Assembly: GCF_024763615.1 (NCBI RefSeq)
Contig: NC_077224.1
Span: 21,855,078-21,919,077, forward strand
Length of the DNA stretch: 64,000 nucleotides
Direction: 5' to 3'
DNA from: Phlebotomus papatasi
Lineage: Eukaryota; Arthropoda; Insecta; Diptera; Psychodidae
The position numbers and the translations under genes are program-made. The notes under the pieces are model-generated. The model was not told the DNA's origin. It worked only from the letters and a program-made list of their open reading frames with translations, and did no database searches. This document shows, piece after piece, positions 24,601-39,600 of the stretch. Within the stretch, counting starts at the first letter, position 1, and each line of letters opens with the position of its first letter.

Positions 24601-27600
24601 TCTAAATTAGATTTTTCAAGGACAAAGGTTAAAAAGACATTACAGAGCGCATTTATCAAGCGAATGGGGTCATGTTTGGGATCGTTGGAAAGGTCTTGGA
24701 ATTTCCGACAAAACTAAACTGGTTCCAATTGGTTTTGAACCGGTATTGGACCGGTTCATAACCGATAACTAATTTTTATGCGAAAATTAATTTTATTACT
24801 TTTAAAAGTGTTTTTTTGGGGATCTTTTGAGAGATTTATGAATCGGTTGAAATCGGTTGAGAACCGGTAAATGGTAAATGATGCGAAAGTACTTTTGAGG
24901 TATAGCATCTAATACGGGCTTCATACCTAAGGCTTAGCCATATGGCTTAACTTCTCTAATATGTCATCAATCGAGATTTCTGGGAAAATTATCACTTAAG
25001 ATTGGGCAACATAGGCAAGTGATCCATTAAATTTTGAAAAAGCAATAAAATTGATTACAATGTTGAATTTCGTGATCATCGGGAACTGGGCTGAACCTTA
25101 GATCTGAAGCCGGCCTAAGTCATGAGTTCGAGCATTTCCTAAAGCCTGGGACGCTTTGCCACCCCTTTTTTTAATTTTATAATTGTTTAAAAAGCATTTT
25201 TTGAACCTATTTGGGTACCAAGAGTTCCAAAATAATGAAAGAGTTAATTTATCTGTCCATAGCCTGATTGTTTTTTATCTTTAAACTTAATTTGACTGAA
25301 ATTTCAAAGCTATTTTTTAAATACTTTATATTTTCTTCAGAAATACTAAGACTTGACTATTTTATAGAACATCTGCATTTAATTTTTCATTCTGTCAATT
25401 AGCCAGAAGGAAACTTTTTCTGGTTATTGCTAAACGTTATTTTTTTATTATATTAAAAATATGATTAGTGTTCTTTCTTCCTTGAGAATATGTTTTTTCT
25501 TAAAAATTTCAGAGCAATTTTAGAGTTTTCTGCAAGAACTTTTAATCAGACAAAATCGGAATTAGTTGTCTGAAAATATTTCTAGAGAAAAGTGCTGAAA
25601 TTGCAAAAGAAATAATAAAACAAAGACTAGTTCCTTAGCGTCACGAAAAACTTTATTTCGAAGTTTTTCGTAGCTATAAAAAAGCATTAAACACCCAATA
25701 AATTATTCGCTCCTCGACGATCTCTCTAAATTTAATACAAAAGCAATGAAAATTGCTTGAAATATAGTGAAGGCAAATAGTTCAGGTTGAAAACTATTTA
25801 TAATGAATTTTTTGGGTGAAAATGGAATGCGGATAAGATGCTTTTAAAGGAGGCAGGATGAATGAGAAGTTTGTGGGTTAATATTTGCAGGTTCTTCAGC
25901 TTCTGGCGCTCGGTATTGATTGCATGAATTTTGATTTTATGGACAAACCATCGAGAGAGTCATTAAGTAGTGCCATAAAACTTTTATATGAATTGAAAGC
26001 CATCACATCAATTGAAGGGGCAACATTGACGGAGGCGGGCAGGAAAATGAGTCAATTTCCGCTCGATCCGCGTTTCAGTAAAATCCTCCTCGAAGCCTCA
26101 AGCTACAGTTGTTTGTCTGAGGTGAGTTTTTTTTCTTTGGATTTGGATTTGGGGAGGCGGGAGTGAGCAGTAAATTCAGTTGCCTGAATATTTATGATGC
26201 CATTCAAAATAACTTTCTTCTCGGCAGATGATCATGATAATCGCTGTACTTTCGGGGGAGAATATTTTTCACACTTCCAACGACAAGAGAGATCAAATTT
26301 TAGTGGCTCATAGTAAATTTGTGTCTAAACATGGGGATCATTTGACAATTCTCAATGCTTTCCGGGAATTTCTCAATGCAGAGAATCCCAAGATGTGGTG
26401 CTTCAAGCACTTTCTCAACTATCGCAATCTGATGTATGCCAATGAAGTGAGAAAGCAACTCATGGAAATCTGCAAGAGGTGCAACCTCGAGGAATCCAGC
26501 TGTGGAAGTGACTTTGATCAGGTATGTTCTTCTTCTTTTTTCCCACATCTCAACTTTTCCATTAAACTTTAATGGGATGCTCTTGTTGAGGACTTTTGTT
26601 TCATGTTTTCTTCGAAGGGAGTTTTAAGTTTTCCATGTGACTTTAGTTGGGCACATTGAAAAAGGGCACTGATATTGCAATTTGGATCAAAATTAATCTA
26701 ACAGATTTTTAATAGAGAAAACACGGAAATTTCGACGTGCTTCTTCTTCTCCTTCATTTTCTTAGCCTAGAAAATAAAGGAAGAGAAGAACCAGGTCGAA
26801 ATTTCCATGTTTTCTCTATTATCATCAAGTTATCGGCCGGATTCCATATAGTAACAGATTTTTATTCTAAATTGCAACATTTTAAGAATTTTAATAATTT
26901 AAAAATTTTAGGAATTGTTATTTTGGAAATTTTCATGAAATTTTACCAAATGTTGCAGTTACTTCTCCCCTTAAACTCACAATAATTTTTATGATGAAAT
27001 TTGAAAGTGTTTTTTCCCTTATAGTTCTTTATTTTTCCTCACATACAAGACTAAAAGGGTAAGGGCTCATAATTTTAGACAGTTTCTAAATTTGGACACT
27101 AAAAATAAATTGATTAAAATGATGGATTTTTATTCCAATATTTGATGAACAATGAATTCTATCTAAATATTTGTTCTTTTTAGAAGATTTTAACACTAAA
27201 TACTTTAAATTTTGAATATGATTTGAGTTAAAATTGCTTTGTTGAAAATTTAGTGTGAGCAATTGCTTCCCGTCAAATCATTGCTCTACCTGCGGATTTT
27301 ACTCGGAGTTTTTTTTTGAATTGTAACGGTATATTCTAGTACATTTAGAGAAATTCTGTAGATTTTCGGCAGAATTTCTGCATAGGAAATTTGCATAGTC
27401 TCCATTGTCTCAACAAAAATATTGTTGATTTATCAAGAAACTGTAGAAGTTACAAAGAAAATGGTATGCACTGCTTAACAAGCATTTCCGATTAAACATT
27501 TTAGATGAGTAAAATGATTCAAGCAAAAATACAAATTTCTTAAAAATCGCACGAGAAATATGACAGAACTTTGTGTTTACTTCAATCTTATTTAGCTGTG

Positions 27601-30600
27601 GTGAAGTACGAACAATGTTTCTTCGCTTTTTTTGAGTGATATTACTGAATATTCATTAAATATTGTGTTGATTCACGTTAGTAGTGATTTGTCTATTTGA
27701 CCTGAACTGAGATTTGCCTTGTGAATTAGATTTTTCGTGTGAAAAATGGTAAATTATCTAAGAGATTCACCAGTGAGGTGATAGTCCTTATTTTCGACAA
27801 GTGTTTTTCTCTCGAAATTTCATGAATTTTTAGCTTTTGTGATGACTAGGTTGGACAAATGCGAAAACATTCGCTAAAAATATCGGGCCCCGCGAAAATC
27901 AGAGAAACAATTCGCGCTCCGCGAAAATCCGCGAAAAAATACGCGCCCCACGAAAATCCGCGAAAGAAACGGCGCCCAGCAAGAGTCCGCGAAAAACTAC
28001 GCGCCCCACGAAAATCCGCGAAAAAGTACACGCCCTGCGAAAATCCGCGAAAAATTTGGCGACCTGCGAAAATCTGCGCGAAATTCTCGCCACGTGAAAA
28101 TCCGCGAAAAAATTCGCGCCCCTCGAAAAACTACGCGCCCCACGAAAATCCGCGAAAAATACACGCCCCGTGAAAATCCGCGCCCCGCGAAAATCCGCGA
28201 AATAAATACTGCCCCGCGAAAATTCGCGAAAAAATATGCGCCCCGCGAAATTCTGCGAAAAAATACGTGCCCCGTGAAAATCCGCGAAAAAAAATCGCGC
28301 CCCGCGAAAGTCTGCGAAAAAATACGCGCCTCGTGAAAATCTGCAAAAAATACACGACCCGTGAAAATCCGCGAAAAAATTTGTGCCCCGCAAAAATCCG
28401 CGAAAAATTCGCGCCCACCGAAAATACGCGAAAAAGTGCTATATAGAGAGAGCGATATATATATATATGGGAAAAGCTTGTTCGACGCCACTTCTTCCGC
28501 TTTTTTTCCCGCCTCACGCTATTAGCAAATTTTCTTAAAATTGAAATCTTTAATGTGAAATATCTAGAGAACTGCTCGACGAATGTCTTAATTTTTTTTT
28601 AAATTGGTCTAAATTTTCTGGGCTACAACATAAACATAAAAAATTCAAAATCGCATGCTTAGATTTCGAGATAAACTACAAAACGTGATTCTTAACCGAT
28701 TTAGAACCGGTTTTTCAAAAAACTAATAGCACAGAAATCGTCGTACGCGCGCGTAGATATATTTAAAAAAAAAATTATGAAGATGTGTATATTGTGTATA
28801 TTGTGTATATGTGGATATTGTGTACTACGGACGGCCGGACGACAGCCAGACCCGAAATTGGCGGTTTATGATTTTTGGCATCAGAGATGTTCAAAATATA
28901 TACCCTGTGAATTTCAGCTAGATCTAAGCACTTTGAGAAAATCCGAGGATTACAATAGGTGTGATTAGAAGGAATAACACCTAAAAATGGAAATTATTTA
29001 ATGCTTCACTTCTTGTTGATGTGTAATTTTCAAAGTAGTTTCTTTAATTTTTGCTTTATTTCTCATACAAGGCCCATATTACTGATGACAATACAATATA
29101 TTGCAATAATGAAATTTTGGATTTTTTATAGAATTTTTAAGAATTTTTGTGAAATTTTAAAATTGTGTATGAAATTTTAAGTGAAAGTGATTGAACAGAC
29201 TTTTATTCGCTTGGTACGTAATCCCAAGAAATTTTGTGTTTGTGCACAGATAGCGAGAATCAGAACTAGTGATTCCCAAACCACAAATTTAACCCAAATA
29301 GAGGCAGGAATTTAGGCTTAGAAGCCTAAGTTCCACTTAGGCTTGAACTGGGGGCCTTTCGCTGTCTAGGCGAATGCTCTACCAACTGAACTATAGGGGC
29401 ATTGGCTCTGATTGCCTTTGCCACTGATCTTAACCAATTGACATGCGTACTTCAACTCGTTTTCGACTCAGTACGAGCCTTGAGAAACGGTATCATGCGT
29501 ACAATTCAATCAGCAGCCCATGATATTTTAAGAGTTCCCGTAAAAAAATTACGTCAATTATATCGGTGCTGTGCACAGAAACCAGCTAACTAATTTTTAA
29601 ATAAGTCACTTAAAATGGGTATTAAATGCTTATTTTTGAATTAATAAGTGTTTCTATTCACAGAATTAGATATTAGGTGAGACACTTAAAATAGGGTTTA
29701 AATGGAAAGTCTCACAAAATACAACAATTCTTTGATATAGTTGAAGTTCATCAAATGAACACTTGGGGCGGTCTGGGCGAAAACACGAGTTCAGAAACAA
29801 ACAACCTGGATTATCTCGGCTTCTGATTAATCGATGAGATCAAGTTCTACAGCAATATTATAGAGAACATTCTGGTGATTCTGGTCTACGTTTCAGCCAT
29901 ATATCACTTTTCTGTCACTCCATCCAAATCCTTGATATTTTGGTTTAAATACAAAATTTGTATAATTTCACGAATTTGATTCAAGATAACTAAATGGCGT
30001 ACCCCAACTTCAGCTCTAAATCGAATTTGCATGCATTCCGAGTTAGCTCACATTAATAATCTCACCCACATAAGCCGGTTAGGATTATCTGTCCTTTTTG
30101 GATTGATATTGATAAAATGTTTGAAATTGGTAATAAATAAGCACGCCGAAAAAATATCAGCCCAAATATTCGAGCAGTTTGCGAATATTTCTTCGCCATT
30201 GTTTGTCAATGAATTGAAGTTTCACATACTCGTTGGCTTAGATGAGCAGTGATTCTTTCACAAAAAAAATCTTTAAACTTCTTTAGTTACATCTATTTTT
30301 ACAGTGAGACTTTGAGACTCTGTGAGTGAATAGTATCTTAAATTTCTAAACATGATTCTTCTAGAGCTGTTTTTTGTTGTTGTTTTTTTGATTCTTTTCC
30401 TTAAAGACAAACTGCCCCAAACAACTTTTCACAATCATGAATTTTTCTCATAAAACGGAAACACGGAAAATTAAAGTGGATTACAGAAATAAGGTTACAC
30501 ATAGTAGTTGGTGAAATATCAAGAATAATTAATGGGAGAAAGTTTTCCTATTTTTCCTGAACAGATAGAGTGCTTTTTCTGCTTACTATGCCCAGAGCTT

Positions 30601-33600
30601 TTCAACATTGTTTCCTGTCATGTGGAAAATTTCATATCTCACCACAATGTTGAAATGATTAACTAATGAATGAGTTATGGGAAGTGTTTTAGAAATATCA
30701 TGGAATAGCTTCACGTACAAGAAATTATCTATTTTGGATAAACGGAAAGGCTCTCAGCTTCTAAACTGAAATGCTAATTTGATATTAATCTGAATGGATG
30801 AAAATGATGCATTCTGTACAGATTTTTTTACGGTAAAATTTTGACAAACAAAATTTGAATTTTCCAGAAGGGGAATTCTGTAATTTTCGTGGCATTGTCA
30901 TACGTGAGTTCGAAACCTGACAATGCCAATTGAGCTGTTTTTCTCATATCATATGAGTTCGAAAATGCAATTCACTGATTTTTTTTTAAAGAAATGCCTT
31001 TACTTAGCGATATTATGCAAATACAGTATATCTTGGTTGTATTGCTTAACAACATTCATTGCCATTTTAATTGCCAAAAATCTGAAAATTGTGACTTCTG
31101 ACAATGTCACGTGAGCTGAAATGGCACGGCTACAGAACCACATTTTCGAAAAAGCTCTCCTGGAGGGGAATTCTGTAACGCTCTGGCAATGCCATATTAC
31201 AAATTGGGTTGGATTCTTAGGAGAGCTTTTTCGAAAATGCGATTCTGTAGCCGTGATATTGCCAATTCAGCTCACGTGACATTGTCAGAAGTCACATATT
31301 TGAGATTTCTGGCAATTCAAATGACAATGAATTTTGTTAAACAAATCAACCAGGACGTCCTGTATTTTCATAAAATCATCAAGTAAAGGTATTTCATTAA
31401 AAATTCAATGAATTGCATTTTCGAACTCATATGATATGATAAAAAAACTCAATTGGCCTTGTCAGATTTCGAACTCACGCGTGACAATGTCACGAATATT
31501 ACAGAATTCCCCTCCAGGTGTGTTTCCACAGGAGTTTCGGTCCTGTTCCATCCTACGCCACAAGTTGAATGAAATTGCAGGATTTTTCCTGTAAATTTTT
31601 ATTTGGCCACGAAAAAAGGTAAATCCTCATTAAATTTTGAGCTCATTTCCATGAACTTAAACCGTCTAAAAAAGTCTTTGGGGATGAGAAAGTTTTTTTC
31701 TCTATCGATTTTAAAGCTAAACAGTTTCTCCACCCTTAAAGCTTCTCCCATTTAATACTTGTTGGAGAGGACTCTTCAATTTTTTCCTTTTATTCGCCTC
31801 AGCTGAGATTTTTCGCTGAATTTCTCTCAATTCCATTTCCATTGGCTCTTAAATCCCCCTTGAATTAAATTCATGGAGATTAAATTGCAAAATAGTTTAA
31901 TACTCTTGCTCTGTGTCTAAATGAAAAACATGTTTTTTTGTTAGAAAAAAAAAATAGTGCCTATAAGAGAAGTGTTTAAACATTCATTCAACGTATTGTT
32001 TATTCGGATTCTGTACAAATATATCCTCTCAATAATTTATCGTCCTTTGTTGAGCTTTTTTTCCCTGTCACTTCCATGGAAGCGCGTTTGTTTTTATCCC
32101 AGGTGCTATCAATAAATAATATGCAATAATATTTGATATTATTGGATGTTTGATCGAAAAGGGGATGATTTTTTATGCAGAAACACTTCTTAGGATTTTA
32201 CACAAAAAAAAATATAAATAAAAGCTGAAGAAAAAGAGATTTTTTTTATTCAGAATTCTTACGCTGAATTACGAGCTTATTCTTACTGTGTTATCACACT
32301 TGCACATTAAAATTTTAATATTATTCACATTACTTGTCGCTGGTGAGAGTCCAAATGTGTAATTTGTGTATTTGAGTCATTCTATATTCAAAATTTGATC
32401 TATTTGTTAATAAAAAGGTAGACTTGGCCCGCAAAATTTGATATGAATTGATTTATAGCATTAATGCGAAAAATTAATGCGATTTTCTCTTTAATTTTTT
32501 AATGTGAAAAATATTTTTGCTTTAGGTAAATTTAAACTTATTTTTGCAGGCCAAGTCCACTTCTTTATCAATAAATAGAAAAACCCCAAATATTAAGTGA
32601 CTCAAAGACACAAATAACATATTTGGACGCACACAAGCGACAATTAATGTGAATCACACTAAAATTTTAATGTGCAAGTGTGATAACGCCGTTAGGCAAT
32701 TTGCCGTGATCAATTTCTCAAAATAATTTTCACAGAATTCTACAAAAGTTAGGAAAATCCTAAATAATTTTTGCAAAGACGGTCATTTACAGTGACGTTC
32801 TTTTAAAGTATCGTAGATACGGGTGATTTTGCAATGCATGGATGACTGCATTCCTGCTTTTCGTAAGCTCTTCATTAATTCAAGCAATTAAGGATGGTTT
32901 TTTAGACCATTCCTAAGTACCCTTATGGTCTTTAGACCATCTTTAAGTGTTTGAATTAAAGAGAAGCTTATGAGAAGCAAGGTTGCAAAGTTACTCCTGC
33001 CGAAGTGCAAAAGTACTCGCATATACGGTAAGACAGAAAAACTGTTTAAGAATTTTTAAAGAAGTTGAAAATGATAAAATTGGACTTTTTAGTGGACACT
33101 TGAAGAGCTTTACGTGGGTCACGAGGTCTAAAAAACTTAACTCTAATTTTTCTTCAAAAACAAAAAAAAAACATACTTCAAGTTCGTAAGGATATAAAAG
33201 TACAATATTTAAGTTATATTTTCTGAAATTTTTATTATAAGCATAAAAAATAGATAAATTATTAAACCAAAAATACATATGGGCCAATCCATCTCAAGGC
33301 GACCGAAAAAATCGCAAATCGCGGGTTCATGGTCTCAGATGTTTTTGAATTTTACATTATGTTAAAATACACGATAAAATAATATACCCCTATTTTTTTT
33401 TCGCCCAAAAAAAATTCCTGGCCGGAGAAACATGGCGCCAAAGATGGCGTCTCGCGCTTCATTCGTCAATTGAGATTTTTGGATAATATTTCAAAATGCT
33501 CTATCTCGCGAACGGGTTGAGATTTCTTCTTACTCTTTTTTTTTTATTTGAAAGATAATTTTATACTCTTTAAAACGATATACGAGTTTTCGTATTATCT

Positions 33601-36600
33601 GCTCAAGGTTTTTTTCTAACGGTTTTTTGAATTTTTTTTGAAAAAAATTAAAAATTAGTTTTTCTCGAAAACTCCATTCTCAAAAATTTTTTTTTTACTG
33701 TTGATCAGTAACATTGAGTACTACATTCCCTGAAAAGGCGAGCTTCCACTTTTGCGCTTATTTTTTTAAAAAAATGTTCAAATTTTTACAACATTTTCAA
33801 AAAAGAAAAAATACCAGTTAAACTCAAAATTTTGAGTTCAACTTTTCAGGGAATACAGTACTCCACAATACTTATAAACAGTTAAAAAATCAAAATTTTT
33901 CGATTTCCCGTTTTTGAATTTTTTTTTTGATTTTCAAATAGAAATGCCTTTTATTGACAAATTTAAAACTTTGAGATACATTTAACACACGTGTTAAAAT
34001 GTTGAATTTTTTTAACCTAGCATTAAAAAAAAACTTTTTTAATTTTTCAAAAAAATCCAAAAATTTTGAAAAATTTTTTTTGAGAAACTTAAAGAAAACA
34101 AGAAAAAAACATAATTAGTACATTTATTAAATATGATTTAAAGCTTTATTTTTGTCAATAATTGTCAATTATATTCAGTATCAATCATAATTTGATTTAC
34201 TTTTCATGTAAAAGTTCCTAAAAATAATATGATAGGACTTAGGGCAGAATCACATTGACAATAAAATGTTCGCCGTAGCCTCACCGTATTTCGTTGATTT
34301 ACATTTTTTCATTGCAATTCTTACGCAAATTTTCCATTGCCGTATTACCTTATCTCATACTCGGTGGCACTAGGTGAAAATAATATAAGAAAATTGAAGA
34401 AATAAACTGAAAATGCGATAAACGGTGAGCAAAAAAAACCGTAAGAGAAATTAATCGTGCAGTTTTTTTGCTCACCGTTTATCGCATTTTCGTTTTATTT
34501 TTTCAATTTTCTTTTATTATTTTCACCTAGTGCCACCGAATATGCGATAAAGTAGTACGTTAATCGATAATTTGCGTAAGAATTGCAATGAAAATGCCTA
34601 AATTAACGAAATACGGTGAGCATTTTACTGTCAATGTGATTCTGCCTTTAAATTCTTTAAGGATGTGTAAAAAGGTGGAAGTAAAGTAAACCGTTGTCAT
34701 GAATCTGAAGATTTTGTGAAGCCACAACAGTTTAACTTTTGTGTAGAATTTTGCTTATCCTATTAAGGATATATAAGGAACTCTTGAGTATAAATATTAT
34801 AGCGATGTGATTTTTTGTCCGTGTAGTCTATAATTTTTCAGAAAACCATTATAAAATTGAAAATAGACTGAGAAGTTTACAATTTTGAATGCTTTATGAT
34901 TTTGTATTTTAATGTAATCTACAAACATATTAGCTGGAGAAAAAAGATTAAACTTTAAAATTTAACAATGAAAAATCCATTTAAGGAAATAATTGAGTTT
35001 ATTAAAATGGCATATCTGCACGATATTTTATTCTAGAAAATTTTATTATCATACCCAATATCATACCGTGAAAAAATGTTATTTTTAGGTTATTAAAATT
35101 GCTTCCTACGCAGATATATCTAGTAACGTAAAATTTACGTTATTGAGACTTTAGTGAGTTAATTTTGGTCAAACCCATTCAATTGTTAATTCATTTATGA
35201 AGTTATACTCTATATAAAAGATGTGGCACTTTACCGCACTTTTGGAATTATATCCCAATATTATGATTTTTGGTCTATTTTTTAAAATTTAAATCATAAA
35301 AATGTTATCAACTAATTTTTTCACAAAGAGAAACTTAATTAAACATTCTACACACTAGGGAAAACTGCTCTTTGCAGTTTAAACTTAACATCTTTTTCTG
35401 AGGAAATCGAAAATAAATCTTAATTTTTACTACACCAAAAAAAATCTGTAATTCATTAAGATTCAACACTTACCTCATTTAGTATTCAAAAGTACTTAAT
35501 TTTTTCTTACAAGATAAATAAAAATACAATTGTTGTGGTCGCCGTCAAATCGAGTGGACAGTAGTTTTTGCAAATGCTTTTTACTTGTCGTCGTCTTTAC
35601 AGCCGGCGGGACAATTCCTGTGTAGATCTAGTATAGCTAATAAGTAAATTGATTAAAAGTCGTCCTAATTATTAAATAAATCGTCTTTGTCTTTAAATAA
35701 TAAGACTTCAATCTTGTTCTGGATATCGCTTAATATCTATTAAATCCGTTTGTCTCTATTTAATCAACCTATCGCAAAGAAAAGAAATACTCTCTTAGAT
35801 TCAATAAATAACATAATTTTACAACATTTTTACAACTTACTCGAGAAAATAACCAAAATTATAGTCGTCGTCGTGACGCGTGTCTCGCCATTAAAGTCGC
35901 AAAACGAAAAGACAGAATGCCGGAAGGGCCTAAATTACAATGCCAAAAAATATTAACTCATAAAATTTCTGTCAGATGGCGTTCTGTCCACAACAACAAT
36001 ATCGATTTATTCCAAGGCATTCTGTACAATCTTTGCCTTCAAATGCGAAGGTACATGCCTCTGAATCTAAAATAAGGGGGTATGCATGCACAGTAAGCAG
36101 TTGATTTAATAATTCGTTAATACATAAGAAAACCTGTGCACAGTAACCAGTTTACTTGTTTATAAATAGGGGAGACTGGGGCACATGTAACCATTTTCGA
36201 TAGATGCGAATTTGAGGTGATTTTCCAAGGACACCGTGATTTTTTGGAAAATATTTCTTAGCTCATGTTTTACCCTTGGGTATAGGCAATTCGTCGAGGG
36301 TAATGCGGATGCTGGAAAACAATTGAGTTTTCCATAAAAATAAAATTTGTGTCACTGTGCATTTTTCTCTTTTCACAAAATACCTGGGGTAGAAGTAACC
36401 ACTTTCTGGGGAGGATGTAAACACCTTTTTTCCCACCCTTGAAATTAACTTTACACCACTTTCAATTATTTTAATTACTTAAGAGATATATAAAGACAGT
36501 TTATTTTTCAAAAAATCACTACACTTTTTACAAAGAATAATTAAAATAGCAAAAAAACTAAAAGCATGCATATCAAAGACATTTTTCAATGGATTTTCCC

Positions 36601-39600
36601 CATATTTTGACATCATGTGACTTTTTATTGAACACAGCACCACCAATTTCTTTCGTAATCTATGAATTATAGATATTTCGCATGAAGGTCAATTTCCCGC
36701 TCTTTTACCTACTCATTTTGTGAAATTGAAATTGCCTGGTTACATCTACCCCAAATGCTGTTTTCTGACCAATTATTAATTCTTTTGAAATAATGAGATT
36801 CTCAATTTCTCTAGTAAATCCATAAATATAATCCCAAAAGATGTAGAAAAGAACTGGTATTGCTACATTTCGATTATTTTACACAGTTTTTAATTTCCAG
36901 GTGGAAATCCAAATGACCAAAATAATTGAAATATCAACATTTTCGGGAAAAATGATTTTTATTTTTAAAGTATTAGGATTTTATTGACCAATTCATCTGT
37001 GGACATACATCCCCATGGTATCTATGAATGCTTATGAGTTTTATCCTCTGGAGTCTTAAAATTAATGAAAAAAATCACAGTGTTTACAACTACCCCAGTT
37101 TACTACTGCCCCAGTTCCCCCTAAGTTACTTATTAAAATGGCCGTTGAAAGCTTAATTTCAAATTAATAAGTGTTCCTATGCACAGTACTTAACACTTTA
37201 TTAACTAAAAAAAAAATTGATTTATAAACATGCTCCCCGAGAGGAGCTTGTTAGACTTATTATCATCAAATTAAGTAGAAAAAAACATTAGGAATTGATA
37301 TATTTCACGAAGTAAATTACGATTTATGTGGTCTTATACAGTTTTACAGGTAATTACCTTAAAATCAAGTAAAACATTTTTAATGACAAACTTAAAAAAA
37401 AATCATTTTTTTTATAATAAAGTGAAAATAACCTGGGACTATGAGGAAAAGGAGGCAATGGCAATTAATTTTACATATTCCAAAGAGGTTTTGATTTTAA
37501 CAGTTTTGTTTATAAAGATTTAGTGTACACACATATAGACTTCATTCAGATTTCTTCTTATATACTCCCTCTGTCCCGAAATAAGCCTTACATTCTTTCA
37601 TATAAAATGTAAGACTTATTTCGGGACAGAGGGAGTATTATATTTACTGAAAATTTTTATAAATATTCGCCTCTATTTTTTTAATTTATTTATTTTTTTT
37701 GAGCATTAAGCACTGATTTTTATCTACTAAAGATTTAACAATTCTTTCAATTAATTTATCAATATTTTCAAATTCTGCGTTTATTGCTATCTTACTTTAT
37801 AATATTTTCTGATTATTCATTACTTTTTTTACCAAATATTTAGTGCAGAAAATTCCAGAGGGGTCATGTGTTACAAAAAACGAATACCCATTTTCTTTTA
37901 CAAATTAGTAACACTTTCTTTGTGAAATCCACAAAGAAAATAAATGTTCATACATCATTACTAAGATTTTCAACATCTCACAGTAAGAAGACGTAAAATA
38001 AACCTAAAAAATAATCTTTTGAATTCTTCAAAATGTACAAAATTCTTTAAATTGAAAAACATCTCAAGTTTTTCTCACAAGGGAAGTACTCGAGTCATCA
38101 AATTAGTATAAATCTGGGGCTTTGCTCAACTACGCAGAAACGCATCAAATTAAACGTAGTATATTCAAAAAGTGCGAAATTTGGTTAATTTTTTTTTAAA
38201 AATTCCCCGAAGTTGAAAATGACATCTTACACAGCACACAATAAAGAAAATTCGAATGAGACTGCGTGCAGCGGTGGCTCAGCGGTACAGCGCAGGACAT
38301 TCAACGGAAGTGCCGCGTGTTCGATCCCTGGCTCCTCCGTCTGTTTTTCCCTTTTGATTTTTTTTTCGATTAAAAATTCTATTCTTTATTAAGTAGTATT
38401 ATTGTAGTGTAAATTGCTTATCTAGAGTGCCAAATGAAAATCCTCAACAAATTTTTAAAAGCGATAAAAATGCATCGCATAATTTATCGAATTATCAATT
38501 TGCTAGGTAGAAGAATAAAAAAACTGTATTTACTTACAATCTGCTATCTGAGGATCGTTGTAAATATTATTCATAGTTTTTATTGAAATTTTATAAAAGA
38601 TTAGAAAGGTCGAAGACCCAAACCAATTTTTTTTGGAAAAATCATTTGGAAACCTGTGCTCAAATAAATCTTTAAGTCAATCAATCCATATGCTCTTGTT
38701 GTGATTGTACTTTCTGTTTTAATCATTACCGAAATCCACAATACACGAATTAGTTTTTTTTTTAAACTAATTAGTGAATATGGATTTCAGTAAAGAAATG
38801 ATTAAAACAGAGAGTGCAATCACAATGTGCACACCCAATGAAAGATATACTTTCACAATCAGTTTGAGTGCAGGTTTCCAAATGATTTTTCCAAAAAAAA
38901 TGGTTTGGGTTTTCGACCTTTCTAATCTTTTATAAAATTTCAATAAAAACTATAAATAATATTTACAACGATCTTCAGATAGCTGATTGTAAGTAAATAG
39001 AGTTATATTTATTCTTCTAGAAAATTGATAATTCGATAAATTATACGATGCACTTTCATCGCTTTTAAAAATTTGTTGAGGATTTTCATTCGACACTCTA
39101 CACCGAGAAAAATTTGGATGGTATTTTCTACAAATCGTGTCTTTAAATTCTACTGCCTCAAAAGATAGTAGAAAATACCATCCTCCATAGAAACTTTCCT
39201 TTAGAATCTACCATCTTGACATTTTAAAATTTACTATCCTATGGATAGTAAATTCTAATAGCCGGATGGTAAAATCTACTATCCTCATTTAGATTTTACC
39301 TTGACCTCTCTTAGATTCTAATATCCGGGAAGTAAATTTTACTGGCCGCATATTAGATGTTAAAATTTAACAGGAAGACAGTAGATTTTAACGGAGGATA
39401 GTAATTTGGATTGAAATTACTATCCAAGCCAGTAAAATTTGCCATCCTGCTGTTAGAATGTCATTTTGGAATATCATGGGTGCCGATGCAACGGTTTCCG
39501 ATATGCTTTGAATACATTATAGCAATTCGTGGCGCAGCTGGAAGATGCTGGACTGTCATCACAAAGGTCGCGTGTTCAAATCTCGGCGCAGTCGTCAATT

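Noticed and set aside
27846..28517. Several 100-164-residue frames rich in Arg, Phe, Ala, Gly
   Set aside because: They are direct translations of a 30-bp minisatellite in several frames and on both strands.
29322..29401. Functional tRNA-Ser(AGA)
   Set aside because: The acceptor stem does not pair and a serine-type long variable arm is missing.
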